Notes: a model not told the origin generated them from the letters alone. A stretch of DNA of 64,000 nucleotides from Phytophthora quininea (GCA_011947345.1 JAAVTG010000672.1:744001-808000), one strand, 5' to 3'; positions 1 through 11,828 are shown, numbered from the stretch's first letter. Numbers and translations are program-made.

Positions 1-308
1 AGTTTCGCGTCTTCGTCTTTCAGCTTGGTGACGGCATTAGCAGCCTTGATGGCGTCGGCTTCAGTCATGTGCATTATTGACGAGAAGCTCTTGAGGTTTC
101 CTGTGATAAACCTGTGTTCTTCTCCGTTCTGGTTGTTCTAGTTGTCATCTTGGTATTTGACCCTTCTCAAGAATCTCTTGGAACCGTCGACTGTCTCGAC
201 GGCGTTGGCCGTGATGACGGTCGAAAGTTTCTTCTCCGAAACTGTAGCAGCTTCAATACTGGCAAAGAGAGCGGCGGCAGTCACGATGAGGACGGAAGTA
301 AGACGCAT
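1..308 (-). pseudogene. RXLR effector, premature stop, truncated by window edge
   Basis: Read on the minus strand from the ATG at 308-306, the protein opens with a hydrophobic signal peptide (MRLTSVLIVTAAALFASIEA) and, about 45 residues in, shows RFLR, the RxLR host-targeting motif of oomycete secreted effectors. A TAG stop follows about ten codons later, inside the acidic stretch after RxLR. The frame stays open beyond the stop to the window edge and contains GEEHR, a plausible dEER element. The longer ORF begins at 416, but only the internal Met gives a signal peptide at the N-terminus. The upstream CATTTTGC near 370-380 resembles the oomycete FPR promoter box. The C-terminal effector domain lies outside the window. 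The single stop suggests a recently inactivated allele or pseudogene; an intron is less likely, since RXLR genes are usually intronless. Confidence 0.75.
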
Positions 309-1228
309 GACGACTCTTCGAACCTTATTGGCGGTAACGAGAGGTTTGAGTGCTCGACGGTACGTTGCAAAATGGAAAAGCGTCGGGCTCACACTCGACT
401 TGGTCGGAAAGCCCATCCGAAGACAGAATTCTGTGGGCTGTGAGCACAGTCTGCTCTATTAAATGATAGCTGTGACACAGTCAGACTGTACTGAGTAACT
501 CGTCCTTCTTTGTGTTGATGTTTATCCTTGTTGGCCGGATTTCCCGGGACTCGCAATCACGGAAAGGTGTCCAATAGGCTTCTCATTCGATCGTGACCGC
601 TATAACATCCTCAAACACCAACTCTGGGAGAATACGCACTGGTATTGCTATCGTCAATACCCAACGGTGAGTGTATGTTTCCTTAGCGACCGAGGCATCC
701 AATGTTGAAAAGCAATTTTCGATGTTTGTCGGGGGCCTGTAAATTATCGGGTGATGATCTCGAGCTGTTGTCCCGCATCCCGTGCCGGTGACGACGGGAG
801 CGTGGCGGTCCGACCGGAGGAGCAAGTGTAGAGCGTCAAGTCGTGCAGCGGAGGAACATGTCGAGGGTGGTTTATTGAAGACCCCCACGAACCCTGTGGA
901 CCCCGTTGGACAGCCAGACACGCGGCGGTCTGTGAACAAGGACGAGAACAAGGAATGTGAAGGAGCGTGGCTCCATCGGAAGAGCTCAAGGACGATCAGT
1001 TGTGAATCTACCCCGTGTACGCCAAGTGCTCAAGAACGAGAGCGTCAAGACAGCAGAAGAAGCGTTAACAAGAACAAGAAGTGTATTCAAACCCCTTAAG
1101 TGTTCCTTTCAACTGATCCTCGCGTCACAACTCCGAGCTACCCTAAGATTCCCTGTGGGGCAAGGTTCACGACACTGTGCAGTTGAAGCACGACAAGATC
1201 TGCCACAAACACCGGTAAAGCAGATGTT
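309..1228. other. No gene recognised
   Basis: The first part is presumably the promoter of the broken effector at 1-308. The rest has only short overlapping ORFs on both strands with no recognisable domain. It may be decayed repeat sequence, but I see no terminal repeats. Confidence 0.4.
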
Positions 1229-1862
1229 TTGGATTGGCTGCGCGAATGCATTATTATAGAGGAAAACACGGTCAGCTTTTATAGAAGTGCTATGTACATT
1301 CTAGATCCACCGATTTTCTGTTGCCGTTGTCCACGATGTGATGCTGAGACTATTCGTTGGAGATCTCATTGTCGGATCAAGGCTGTTCTTCCTCAAGTCA
1401 TTAAATCCTTCCATTCAACAGTGTGTGAGACGATCATGCGCTGCGATAGAAACACTAGAGCACTGTTTCTTCTCGTGCCCAGCTCTGACGCAAATGTGAG
1501 CGTCATTGTGGTCCCCATGGCATAAGGCTTTTGCGACGGAGTTGGATTGGCGATTGCTTAATTTTTCAAAACCACGAGACCTGAACATGGGGTGGAGGCA
1601 GAACCAAAAGGTGGTCCTGCTACTGTGGCGAGTCCGCACTGCAATCGCGTTCCATGCTACGTGGAGGTTGAGAAACGACATACTATTCCGTGAAACTACA
1701 GCTGAAGCAACAAGCGTCCAAAATGTGACGTCCTCCTTTCGACGACACTGTCTGTTCATCAATCATCATTCAGCGCAGCTTGGGATTGACGACAAAATGG
1801 TAACCTCTGTTCTGGAGAAGTTAAGCTTTGACCCACCTGCGCCGCGAAACACACCACCAGGA
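1229..1862 (+). pseudogene. LINE reverse-transcriptase C-terminal fragment (zinc-binding region)
   Basis: Two plus-strand frames (1229-1525 and 1506-1871) together match the segment after the RT domain of a non-LTR retrotransposon: a Cys/His-type region, then a helical stretch with LLLWRVRTAIAFHATWRLRN. The same protein, more complete, is on the minus strand at 51766-52442, which makes the family assignment internally consistent. A frameshift near 1500 separates the two frames. The fragment stops abruptly near 1862, where the 3' end of the next LINE copy begins, so it was probably truncated by that insertion. Confidence 0.6.
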
Positions 1863-1865
1863 GGA

Positions 1866-3000
1866 GATTGAATTGATTGACTGTTTAGCGGATTTCTCGT
1901 CTTAAGGTGATAAGCTATCTATCCATGAGAGTTACGTTCGTGTCGTCCACAAGTGGTGCATGGGTTCTGGGATATTATTTTCTGTCGGATCAAAGCGAAG
2001 TTTTTGCAGCACGCGGACTACAGTAGCGCGGCTGCAATAAAGCTCATGTGCGTGTTGGTAGAGGAATTGGTAGTGCATCTTGAACGAGTTCAGCAGATTG
2101 AGAATATTTGGCACTTCAGCTGTCGTTTCCTGGAAATGAATGTCGTTCCTGAGCCGCCATGTTGCATGAAACACAATTGCTGTGTAAATCCTCCATAGAA
2201 GTATCAGTTCTTTTTGCTCAGTTTTCCAGTTCCTATGGAGGTCTTGTAATCGTGGGAAGAGTAGCAACCTCCAGCTTAGATCGACGCAAAAGAACCTCGA
2301 CCATTGGCTTCATAGATGACGGGCATGTGAAACAACAGTGTTCTACCTTTTCGATATCGTGGCATTCCGGACGAACACAGTTTTGGATGGTAGGATTTAG
2401 ATCTCTGAGGAAGTAAAATCGTGAACCGACTGTGAGGTCTCCGAAGCACATTCGCAGTATCACATCATGAATTACCGGCAGTAGATATCCAAGCAAAGAT
2501 ATCACATTGGATAAGCTCTCATGGATCCTTTGTCGAGTACACCCAGTTCTTCTTCCATCGGATGAGGCATCGACTCCGGTACTTGCTGAAGAGTCACATT
2601 TCAAGCTTGCGATCGTAGGTTTGGGAAAAATCGCGCAGTTGGTCCTGCTGGTAGAGAGCTGCTTAGCTTGATTCCAACTATCGGTGGTGAATTCGTGCTT
2701 CTTACTTCTTGCATTCCTCCTTCGTCCGGATGCGGTAGTAAGCGATAAAATAATCGGCTCATTTGATGGTAGAGCACGAAAATGTCATGCGGAAGCACTT
2801 TCGTCCCAAGTATTGGATGAATCTCGGAGCAGACGTCCGTGAAAAATGCTGTTGAAGACGGCCAGTCGCGATTGGCACCCAGAAAGTCGGCAAAACATAA
2901 CTTTTTATGTTTTGCCAGTTCCCGACAGAGCGCTCGAAAGGCGTTTGACCCTGACTCCAGGGGCTTCGCCGGACTTGCTGGGCTTCGTGTATCCAGTCAG
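1866..3000 (-). pseudogene. LINE 3' fragment, copy A
   Basis: Minus-strand frames 2233-2604 and 1932-2267 encode the end of a LINE RT protein: a zinc-binding-like stretch (VEHCCFTCPS) followed by ELILLWRIYTAIVFHATWRL. Upstream frames at 2601-3052 add a less conserved segment with LLPHPDEGGMQ. The 3' end reads (RNA sense) CAGT then an AT-rich tail ending at about 1866. The copies at 24556-25500 and 25626-26585 share that terminus and nearly the whole sequence. Frames are broken near 2250 and 2600. This is a 5'-truncated dead LINE. It continues toward 3000, where it meets a short sequence also found at the end of the tyrosine-recombinase element. Confidence 0.6.
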
Positions 3001-3035
3001 GCATCGGACAATATCCATTGTATATGGATTGTTGC

Positions 3036-4052
3036 CGAGACGCTCGACACAATCAATATTGGAACAATGTCAATTTCTTGGGAAAACAATTGCAATGCAT
3101 CGATTTAATTGTGAATCTTCTCGTTGAAGTGTCTGTGCGGTCTTGTTCGGCGAGTTGGCAGAGGCAAATAACCACATCTGCGGTCTCGAGGTACGAGGAA
3201 GTGGGAGAGCACGAGCGAGGTTTTTTGCTAGACGACGGCGCGCTCCAGCTCACACTTTTGAATCCACACTGCCGCCGCTCAACCTCCACGGCAGCCCCGC
3301 ATCTAACCCCTCCGCTAACCACGTTACTATCGCAGCAGCCTCGTTCGTCTCGAATCACTCGCGCAAGCCTGTTCCACCAACGATGTCGATCAGCTCGGCG
3401 TTTGCTTCCCAAGCCTCCAGAAGAAACCAGCACTATCCATCGGCTTTTGCGCTCCACAGAAGAGGGATCGATTAATTCTGGTAGCGCTTGTGTCTCCTCA
3501 GAGCCCAGCATCAAGCGCAAACACAGAAAATCTAAATGGACCCGCCCAGGCACTTCAAGGAAGAAGCGCACCAAAGCCTCTAGTGTTCGTTCACCAAGGT
3601 CTGCAAGTCCGAGTGGTGTACGGCGAAACGAGTAGTCGCGCCCACCATCAGACGCCGCAGATCACCTGGGGAAGTCAAAGCAGCTATCGAAGAGAGATCC
3701 AAGTCCAGAGAGGAAGACCGCTCAAAGTACATCGATTTGTCTTGGCTTCCTGCTACCTTCGTCGAGTTGGAACGACTGTTCTCGGCAGTGAAGTGCATGC
3801 TTGAAGCATAATATATGCGGAAGCGAATGAGTGCGGAGACGCTCGAGTCAATCCTCTCCTTGAGGATTAAGTAGGCGGAGAGGGTAGCATGAGAAGATAG
3901 CGAAGTTGAGGCTGAAGAGTACGATTAGCTATGAGTAGAAGTTGCTAGCTGCCATTACGATCCTGGCAATATTGGACGAGGTCGCCACAATATTGATTGT
4001 GGCGAACAATTTTTGCAATGTAACAATGCCAATGTTTTTTCCATCCCTGGTA
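3036..4052 (+). mobile_element. hAT-derived repeat, copy 1 (transposase C-terminus remnant)
   Basis: About 1 kb, repeated in the same orientation at 62572-63571 with only scattered differences. One plus frame near 3725-3795 reads LPATFVELERLFSAVKCML, the hAT-transposase C-terminal dimerisation motif, and downstream codons resemble the usual sequence with TLESILSLRIK, broken by stops. The 5' part is proline- and arginine-rich, has no recognised domain, and is open on both strands. The 3' end reads TTTTTTCCATCCCTGG, whose reverse complement begins CCAGGGATGG, a hAT-like terminus. No matching 5' terminus is visible, so the element is 5'-deleted or a chimera. Confidence 0.6.
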
Positions 4053-4059
4053 TCTAGTA

Positions 4060-4440
4060 CCTGAAATTCAGGCTACCTGCTCCATCAAATTGGGGTGAAT
4101 AACACCTTCCGCAGTGCTTTCATTCTGCTGTAGCGAATCGACTCCGGGGCTGGCCATTTAATTCTGTTCCACTCCCGTAGCAAGGCGCACTTACTAAGAG
4201 CTCAAAGAATGTATCGGATTGGAAAACCATCAGGAGCACGACAAAGCATTTTCTGGACTGGGCCCGATCCAATCGATATTATATTCTGTGTGCAATAGCA
4301 CAATGACGTCGGCAACTTATTCGCCGCCGACCGATGGTAACTTCCCAAGCTTCTTCGTCTGCGTGAGGCCTTCAAGAACAGCGTTATTTACCTCGATGAA
4401 TGAGCAACAGACAGAAGTTTTGGTCCTAACGTAACATAGT
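4060..4440 (-). repeat. LINE-related fragment
   Basis: This stretch has no gene. Its central part (about 4270-4400) matches, in inverted orientation, the spacer between LINE copies B and C at about 25500-25620, including the shared TTGCCGACGTCATTGTGCTA. Another part (4110-4200) resembles 14880-14990. I take it as decayed LINE sequence split from copy A by the hAT-derived repeat. Confidence 0.4.
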
Positions 4441-4620
4441 GCTCAGTGGCCGTGAAGACCACCTCGATCGTGTTCTGGGACATTCGTCGACAAAGGTAGG
4501 TGGCCTTTGTCATTCTGAAGACCACAGGGCAATATGTTTATCTTCAAAGCTGTGTAAAACACGATCACACTACAAGGAACTTTATCTAAGAGAAGAAGAG
4601 GAGACTACCTCCTCGCATTA

Positions 4621-7235
4621 CCATAAAATTCGCTTTGAATGCAACGCTCGGATTGAATGCAACTCCGAAAAAACTAAAGTTTTGGACAGGGAAAGGGCAC
4701 ACAACGAACTTCTGTAGGGAAATCACCCCTACTTTGTATTTTTTTACTAATCTAGTGACTCGGTATCTATAACTATTGGTGGGTCCTCAAACACCTCGGG
4801 GACGCGAAAAGACCCGCAGCGTCGCGAGATCCCGTAGGCACTATGCCAGCTTTGACGAAACCACGAATTATAGTTTCACGTGGCACTTTTTCCCAAGCCT
4901 CGGCCACAATACGCGAAAGCAGCGCTCTTTTTCGGTTGTAGAAGAAGAAAATAGGTTTTCCATATGATACTCTAGATAAAAACGTCTGTAAAGAATAATC
5001 ACACATTATTTTCAAAACATTTTGACTCATGATAACGCTAGCAGCCACATACCCTACGGCGTCTTTAAATGGCTTCATGACGGCGACGTCCATGGGCTGA
5101 CAAAGGCCAGTGATGCCTGGGGGACGAATTCTACCTGTGTACACTGCTCCTCTAGTGCAGCGCGAACAGAGTCCATCTTGTGGACTTTTAAAATGTCCAG
5201 TAGGAGCAGCCGACATCCAGTAATAGTTGGCTTCCAGTCCTAACAAAATCGATAAGCAAAAATTAATTTGTTTTCAATAAACCAATAGTTTTTCGAACCC
5301 TTTCAATCCATTCATGCATCACAGTCTCGTTGCACCATGCTTTATCCTGGACTGTGTGATCGACGCGAGCGTCGCTGAACGCAGGGTCCCACACTTCTTG
5401 TGATACAGGGCCACCAGGGACGCCAGCAAACACTAGCAAAGGTCGAAGTTTTTCACCAGTAGCAGAAGCTGTTAGAAACACAGATGCTCTAAATCCGTTT
5501 GTTTCAGTTCCTAGTATTCTATCCAAAACATGGTGTTATATAAATAAATGATATTAATAATAAATTATACGCACCTTGGTGCACGTCTATCGTGGAGTTC
5601 CCAGTAAAGTCGATCGTGGTTTTGCCTGCCATGTCGATAAAGATGGCAGTTTGCACCATATTATATACAGAACCGAGCTTACTGGCACCAACTTGTGATG
5701 GTAATATTCCATCCTCTTCGATGACCCTTTGAATTGACTGCGAAAATACTCCAACAACAAGCTAAAAATATAAATTTGTACTTTTTGTCACAATTATCAA
5801 ATAATAGATATTATTACCTCCATGTCGGGGCGTTTTGTTCTTCCTTTGTGCGTTATCCTTCTGATTGATAGACGATTGCGCTTTAAAAAGCGCCGCAGGA
5901 AAGAGATATCCCCAGAGCGTGTACGCACATCGCACCATTCGGGGTCAAAGCGACCTAGCATCAAGAGTAAGCACTCCGTTGACACGCACAGGTAGCGATT
6001 TCTACGCATATCTACAATCCAATCTAAAAACTAAAAGAAAAATTATTAGTATTACAATAAAATTCTAAACTCGCAGAACTTACCGTTTCTCTAGACGAGG
6101 ATTTTTAACGTAGATAGCTGCCCGCGCGGAGGGTTCTATGTAGTGCTTGTTTGGAACACTTTTTACCGCTGTTTCGAGCCTTTTTCCGCTTTTCTCCACC
6201 TCCACAGGGTGGTTCGATACACACCAGCCTGTTTAGCCTGCGCTTTGGCCGTTCCGTCGCCGCTCCGAACAGCCTTGAGGCGCTTCTTTTTGTGTTTCGC
6301 GGCATTCGACCACGACCTGGGAAGGGAGGCTGGGGGGTCGTCGGCGGACGAGTGCAATCCGACAAGTGTCCACCGCCAATAGTTTTTACCGTCGAAAAAG
6401 GTTCTTTTTGTCAGCTTATTACACTTAACAAGGATTGCCTGACTCAACCAGACCATTTTTCGTAGTGGGTTGAAAACTAATTTTTGCCAAAAAAGATATG
6501 AGGCATCGTTAAGCTGTGTCAATACATCATGCCATGGTATAAAACATAGTGAACTATTTTGTACCGCGGAATAGCGTCCATTCAACTTATAGTACATGAT
6601 ATGTAGGAGGTGGCAAGTTCAGAGTTTTGAAAAATTGTCGGTATGTCTCTAAGTGTTTCGTTAAAATGATGGCACCTTAGCCAAAACTAGTTATACACAT
6701 CCAATCACAGGGCTTTCAATATTGCCTAAACGTTTGCGTTAAGGTGTGTATTCACGTGCAGCGCCCTAGATGCCCCGCTAAAAACAACTTCTTGAAGAAA
6801 AACTCAAAATGACCAACTATGCTATCGTTTTAGACATGTTATATCTTCAGGAACTATTATCATTTTACTTAGACAACTAGATATGGCATAGGTAGCCCAA
6901 GCACAAAGACGCCATGTGAAAATAACTCCAATCGAACGAAATTTTTATTTTGCCTATAGAAAAGTCGAAGCCATTTTGCTCGGAATGCCATGTTTGACCT
7001 ACGATAATTCAATAACCAAAACAGATCCGATCATGCCACTACCCCCACTTCTCTTAGAAAAACGTTAATTTAATGGCATAAAAATATTGTGGGCTAATTT
7101 TCAAAACTGGAGATTTTAGTTTTCAGGCTACCCCGAAAAATGCCGTTTTTCGGTCTGGTTGAGTCAGGCAATCCTTGTTAAAAGTTAGTTTTTACGTGTG
7201 TTGCATTCAAAGCGAATTTTACGGTTTTTTTACGG
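4621..7235 (-). mobile_element. Pogo-type (Tc1/mariner superfamily) DNA transposon, 2.6 kb
   Basis: Terminal inverted repeats of about 25 bp with one mismatch (4621-4645 and 7200-7224) begin CCATAAAATTCGC and CCGTAAAATTCGC. The insertion is flanked by TA at 4619-4620 and 7236-7237, the pogo/mariner target. The boundary is independently fixed by the uninterrupted paralogous sequence at 24350-24370, where the two flanks join with a single TA at 24362-24363. The right end carries 11 extra bases (7225-7235) that partly repeat the terminus. Inside are an intron-containing transposase pseudogene on the minus strand and an internal inverted repeat (about 6418-6455 versus 7145-7185). The stretch 6600-7140 has no coding signal. 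Confidence 0.9.
4773..6365 (-). pseudogene. Pogo-like transposase (psq-type HTH, CENP-B HTH, DDE_1 domain)
   Basis: Minus-strand exons give, in order: a helix-turn-helix (about 6170-6300, KQAGVYRTTLWRWRK), a CENP-B-type segment (5800-6010, FLKRNRLSIRRITHKGRTKR) and the DDE_1 catalytic domain. The latter has NMVQTAIFIDMAGKTT near 5650, SATGEKLRPLLVFAG near 5430, LLLLDILKVHKM near 5190 and PPGITGLCQPMDVAVMKPFK near 5110. Candidate introns begin with GT and end with AG: about 6017-6083, 5765-5818, 5526-5576 and 5240-5284. The protein would catalyse cut-and-paste transposition. The first catalytic position, normally Asp in NxDE/QT, is Val here. Frameshifts lie near 5130 and 6165, so the gene is dead. 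The HTH and CENP-B parts are less certain than the DDE domain. Confidence 0.8.
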
Positions 7236-7976
7236 TATCTACCGAGTACCAAGTGATTTAAGACCCTTTTTAGTGGCGATGGATTTCCGTGTGGCGTGGT
7301 AAATTTCGTAGCAGAAAAAATGATCTAGGATTTTATCTCGTAGTTATTGTCACGAACTAATACAACAACATGTACTGGCAGACATATATATGTGCGTGTG
7401 GCATCTAGAATAATCACCGCAATCAGCTTCGTGCGTGCTGTCGACCGGCAACAAGTTCCTCTCAGTTTGTATAGAAGCGCCCTTCTGTGAACGCTACAGT
7501 AGTACACAACGTTGCCAGTGAACCAGCACCGATGGGAAGCCGTATTACTTGGTCACGATCACCAACACAATCGTATTACACGGGCAACTACAGTTGATAT
7601 CATAGCGTATCAACAGCATGAGAGCCTGCAATCCTTCTTCAACGAGCGCTGCAAAACTCCACAAGAACAAAACGGTGGCCAAGGCATGGAAGAATGCATT
7701 CGGACACTAGCCGGATCTACATTACCATTCTATTCGTCACGACGGCAAGAAAAGCTTTCGCAAACACCGTATACAAATCATCAGATGTGCTGTCACGGCT
7801 GATGATCTGACAACCGAGATCCATCTTTGGTATGGCCACTCCTCGAGAGACGAAGGCACTCGACTTGTGCTGCTTCCAGTATCACTTCCCAGTTTGCTTC
7901 CGCACACTCAAGCCCTCCAGTCAACTGTTCCAGCTTCACCATGCGCGTCAGCTTCATCCTGCTCGTGGCCGCCGCT
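7236..7976 (+). pseudogene. RXLR effector promoter and first 12 codons, cut by LTR insertion
   Basis: Near-identical inverted copy of the upstream region of the intact RXLR gene at 23225-23662. It keeps the candidate Inr/FPR box (about 7885-7900), the ATG at 7941 and codons for MRVSFILLVAAA, then runs directly into the gypsy 5' LTR at 7977. The rest of the effector is not found on the far side of the element. The longer ORFs that run into the LTR are artefacts. Confidence 0.85.
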
Positions 7977-8550
7977 TGTAACGGAATTGCCTTCAGCGAC
8001 AACATGTTGCGGACGACAACCCCGTCAATACGTTTTTGAGACTATCCAGATTATGCTGGATAGTTGGCTATCTTGATGGTAGTAAACATACATACATAAA
8101 GCATTCCTATTGGTCGAGGGCTTCAAGTTCAAGATTACACCTTCTAGGTGTCTCAAGAACGTCCCATAATCTTTACTCTGATTGGCTCTTAGGTTCTACG
8201 GATTTGAAAGAATCCAGTTATTGATGGATTCTTGATTATGGGACGCATCAAGAAGATTCAAGATTCGAGCTACGTTTCCAATTAGGAGCTGTTCATTGGT
8301 AGATCTAGGATTTCATATGGACTTAGAGAATTGATAGGCTTTAGGATGGGAACTGGATTTCCCTTTGCGTTTCCCCAACGCGCGCTAGCACGATAAACCT
8401 GCCAGATCAATCTCACTTCTCAATTCTACTTCCAGGGCCAAGGCGCCTCCTCCAGCTGCGCCACCGCCAGTCTCCGCCGTTCGCCGTCTCCGCCAACTCG
8501 TCGCCGCCGCCGTCTCGCCCCAACGCTCCTCGCCCGCGCTACGTGTTACA
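7977..8550 (+). repeat. 5' LTR of gypsy element 1
   Basis: TG...CA bounded, 574 bp, inserted in codon 13 of the RXLR gene copy. Contains short internal palindromes (ACTATCCA...TGGATAGT near 8040 and GAATCCA...TGGATTC near 8210). Confidence 0.9.
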
Positions 8551-9425
8551 TAGTAGCACTCGTCGTGTCAAGCTTCGGTTCAAGTGCAAGAGTTTAAGAC
8601 CAAGAGGTTTCTCGTGGCCACATACGTGGGAAGCGAGCTTACCTGTAGCTAATAGAGCCAGCCACATCGTGGGGAAGCTCTGGGCTGCGAACGTGCTGTT
8701 AAACTCGGTGCGCTCTTTGTGAGTCGTGCGCACAACACACTGTGTGGCTTGTGGTGCCTTTTGGTATCACTTAGGGGGCTTTAGTCTCCGCCTAGAACAG
8801 TCGTGCTGCACGCTCCCTAGCTGCGTAGGGTTGCCACCAGAAGTTGGTTAAGTGCTAGGGCGCCTGCATCGTATCTGCTAACGCGGATCATCGGTGTAGA
8901 AGCAGACGGTCCCTTGCTACCCGGTGGCAATTCCTTGCCTCACCTCTCACTGGTACATGACCCGATTCAAAAGGGCCACAGTCAACGCAACACTAAGCCG
9001 AGCAAGCGGAACGTCAAAGTAACCTCGACGTCTACGCCAAAACCCGCTCCTCAGCCGATTGCTGCAATTGACACCAGTCTATCCTGCCTCCCGGAAAAGG
9101 CGGAAAAGTTCGCAGAGTTGCAACTCGATCTCCTCAACCAAGTCAAAAGACTAAGAGGATTATCGCTCGATTCCGCAAAGACACTTGTTGGATTAAGGAC
9201 CTTGAGATCGAGCAGCAAGTCGACCGCCTGTTAAACTCAGCGAACTACTGCCTTCTAGACTGTGAAGACCGCATAGCGGCAAAGCTAAATCGCGTGATCC
9301 GTGTAAAACTGATCAAGACTAGCCCAGAAAAGCGTAAAACGAATTGAGTTAGTTCTCTTCTAATTTTTGGCCTCAAAGTTTGGGTTTTGGAGAAGTTTTA
9401 AGGAGTGCTGAGAAGTCCAGCTATC

Positions 9426-10460
9426 ATGGCCACTAGAAGAGGTCGTGGAGCTGAGCACCCATCACCGAACCCTCGTCCTCGTCAACAAAGCAGAGCAAAT
9501 GCGGCGAGTGACGCTGAATCTACCCGTCCGGCTACACGTTCAAGTACACGCAATAATCAGGCTGAGTCAGCCCCTACAGCCGCTGCTGCTGCCCAAGCTC
9601 CTTCGGGACCGGACACGATGTCCATGCAGCAATTGCTATTGTATATAACACAACAGCAGTAACAGTATCAAGCACAAATGCAGCAGGCGAATGAACGCTT
9701 CGAGTTTCTCGTCGCGTCCAGAGGTGATCACAAGAAGAAGGACCCTCCTGTTTATGAGGGAAAGTATGGCGAAGACATTGAGCTATGGGTCTTTGCCACG
9801 GAACAGTACTACGCCAACAAACGCCAGTTAATGGAAGCAGAGTCGTCAGATTTTGTGACGCTAATATCCAGCAACCTGGGCAAATCCGTGTTGAATTGGT
9901 ATCGTGCCTTTATAGCGGACTGTGAGCGTGTGAATGTTCACAAGACGTGGTCACTGTTCAAGAGCCAGTTGCGTACGCGCTTCAGGCCTAAGGACTTGAA
10001 TATGACCTTCGCGAGCGTATGTTTCACTTGAAGCAAAAGGAGACAATTCATGAGTATGTCTCCAAATTCCAAGACTTGTTGTCTCAGACAGAGTTGGATA
10101 TCAGTGAACTGGAGAAGCGTTTCTTTTTCCAGAACGGACTACGCGAAGAAACAGCGAAGAAGATCAAGGAAGAAAGTCCTGGTACGCTACAAGAGGCTAT
10201 TGAAATTGCCTCTAACTTCGAGTTTGCACATTACTCGGGGAAACCACCTCGAGCTCTGTCCAAGCAACCTACAGGAAAGGATGCATCAAGTTCTCGTCCA
10301 CCCAAGCAGAAGCAACAATCAGCGAAACGATCTGAGAAGAAGGGCAAGAAGGACGACTGGACGAAGACAGCTACGTGCAACAATTGTGGGGAGAAGGGAC
10401 ATATCTCGCCGCAGTGCAAGAAGCCTAAAAGTAAAGAGGCTAATCGCTTTATGAGCGGAT
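9426..10460 (+). pseudogene. Gypsy element 1 gag (capsid and CCHC nucleocapsid)
   Basis: The frame from ATG 9426 opens with a low-complexity, Arg/Pro/Ala-rich segment and is interrupted by TAA at 9660-9662 in a glutamine run. It resumes with a retrotransposon gag segment (YGEDIELWVFATEQYY, then FKSQLRTRFRPKDLN), shifts frame near 10010-10030, and continues through NGLREETAKKI to a classical zinc knuckle (CNNCGEKGHISPQC, 10376-10417). It would form the particle and bind element RNA. Two lesions make it a pseudogene. Confidence 0.8.
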
Positions 10461-11828
10461 CGGTGTATGCAATTCTCGAAGTCGAAGCTCAAGCGTACAA
10501 GGATGAAGATCAGAAGGAAGAAGTCTCTATCTTCATCGACAATGGAAGTAGCCTTAATGGCGTGACCGAAGAATTGATCAAGAAACTCGAACTAGAAGTC
10601 ACAGAGCACGAACTTATGCAAGTCGACTTAGGATATGATCAAATCGTCCATCGTCGCCGTCGCACTGTTGACATGAACTTAGCCATTCCTGGCTTTCCAG
10701 TTTCGTTGAAAACCTTCCAAGTTATGCCTGTTCCGGAGAAGAAAGACGTCGTACTAGGTATGGTGTGGCTCCGTGAGCAGAACCCAGATATTAACTGGGA
10801 AACGTTGCAAATCAAACCTCGCAACAATACAACAGCCAGTCCGATTCAAGTCAAACTGTCCAGCCCGACCAAACGTCCAGCAAAACGAGTAGCTGGAAGA
10901 CGCTATTCTCGTTTGGATAAAAGTCGCGAGATTTTCAACTTCTATCGCCATCACGGTCACCAAGGACGACACGGTTCTACGAAGATCATTTCGTCGAACC
11001 AGTTTCTTCGAATGCTTCGAAAGGACAAGGACATTGAAGCTGTATTCATGATCAACCCCATGACTCCGAGAAGGCTGAACGCTTCAAGAGTCAAGGTTGG
11101 GAGGCTCTCAAGGACAATCCTGCGTATCCAGTATTGCGCAAGTATGCGGACACAGTTTTCCGTACGGAACTCCCTAATGAGACGCCACCGGTACGTGAAG
11201 GTATCGAGCATGAGATCCTGCTGAAACCTGGAACTCAGCCAGTTTCGGTGAAGCAGTGGCGCCAAAGTCCTGAGCAACGCCGGATTATACAAGACTGGAC
11301 CAAAGAAATGGTCCAGGCAGGCATTATACGACCAAGTACGTCAGCTTTTAGTGCACCAACGTTCTGTGTGAAGAAACCAGTTGGATGGCGTATCGTGCAC
11401 GACTTTCGTCAGCTAAATCTAGCGACAATCTTGCCAGCAATCCCAATGCCGCGGAAGGAAGATACCTTTGACGCGATGGCAGGCAGCTTTTGGTATTCGT
11501 GCATGGATCTACTCTGGGGATATTACCAAGTCAAGCTAAGGGAATCCGATACACCCTTTACAGCGTTTTCGACTCCAGACGGTCTTTTTGAATACCTCGT
11601 CACTCCCATGGGACTCAGTGGTAGTCCAGGAATGTTTAATCGCCTTTTACAGAAGGTTTTCCGGGATTTACGTGACGTGATGCGAATCTATTTCGACGAC
11701 ATCTATGTGTTCACTAAAAGTGAAGATGTCTCTGAGCACCTCGAGGCTTTGGATCGAGTGCTCAAGCGCTGTGAAGAGCAGAAGCTCTACATCAAGTTGT
11801 CCAAATGCCAGTTTTGCGTGCGTGGATG
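10461..11828 (+). pseudogene. Gypsy element 1 protease and reverse transcriptase
   Basis: Downstream of the zinc knuckle, FIDNGSS (near 10530) sits where the aspartic-protease D-T/S-G motif is expected; the middle residue is Asn. The frame breaks between about 10950 and 11130. It then resumes as a recognisable RT (11134-11826): GWRIVHDFRQLNLATILPAI, the active site YFDDIYVF near 11690, and the LYIKLSKCQF box at its end. A further frame break at about 11825 separates RT from the connection and RNase H. The RT would copy element RNA to DNA. Confidence 0.85.

Larger units (their letters stand above)
4390..7976. repeat. Segmental duplication, left copy (inverted relative to 23648-24560)
   Basis: Sequence on both sides of the pogo element (4390-4620 and 7236-7976) matches the reverse complement of 23648-24560 nearly base for base. 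The left copy adds only the transposon and a short insertion near 4410-4450. The matching block ends with the promoter and first 12 codons of the RXLR effector, cut by the gypsy LTR at 7977. Confidence 0.85.

Noticed and set aside
3053..3574. Minus-strand 173-aa ORF in the hAT-derived repeat (and its twin at 62603-63184)
   Set aside because: Open in both copies and on both strands because of shared ancestry and composition. No domain on minus, while the plus strand carries the hAT motif.
6163..6597. The first 85 codons of the minus ORF upstream of the pogo HTH as part of the transposase
   Set aside because: This part contains the element's internal inverted repeat and has no conserved motif; only the HTH portion is supported.
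8750..8780. TGGTATCA near 8760 as the primer-binding site of gypsy element 1
   Set aside because: It lies more than 200 bp from the 5' LTR, whereas a PBS should be adjacent.
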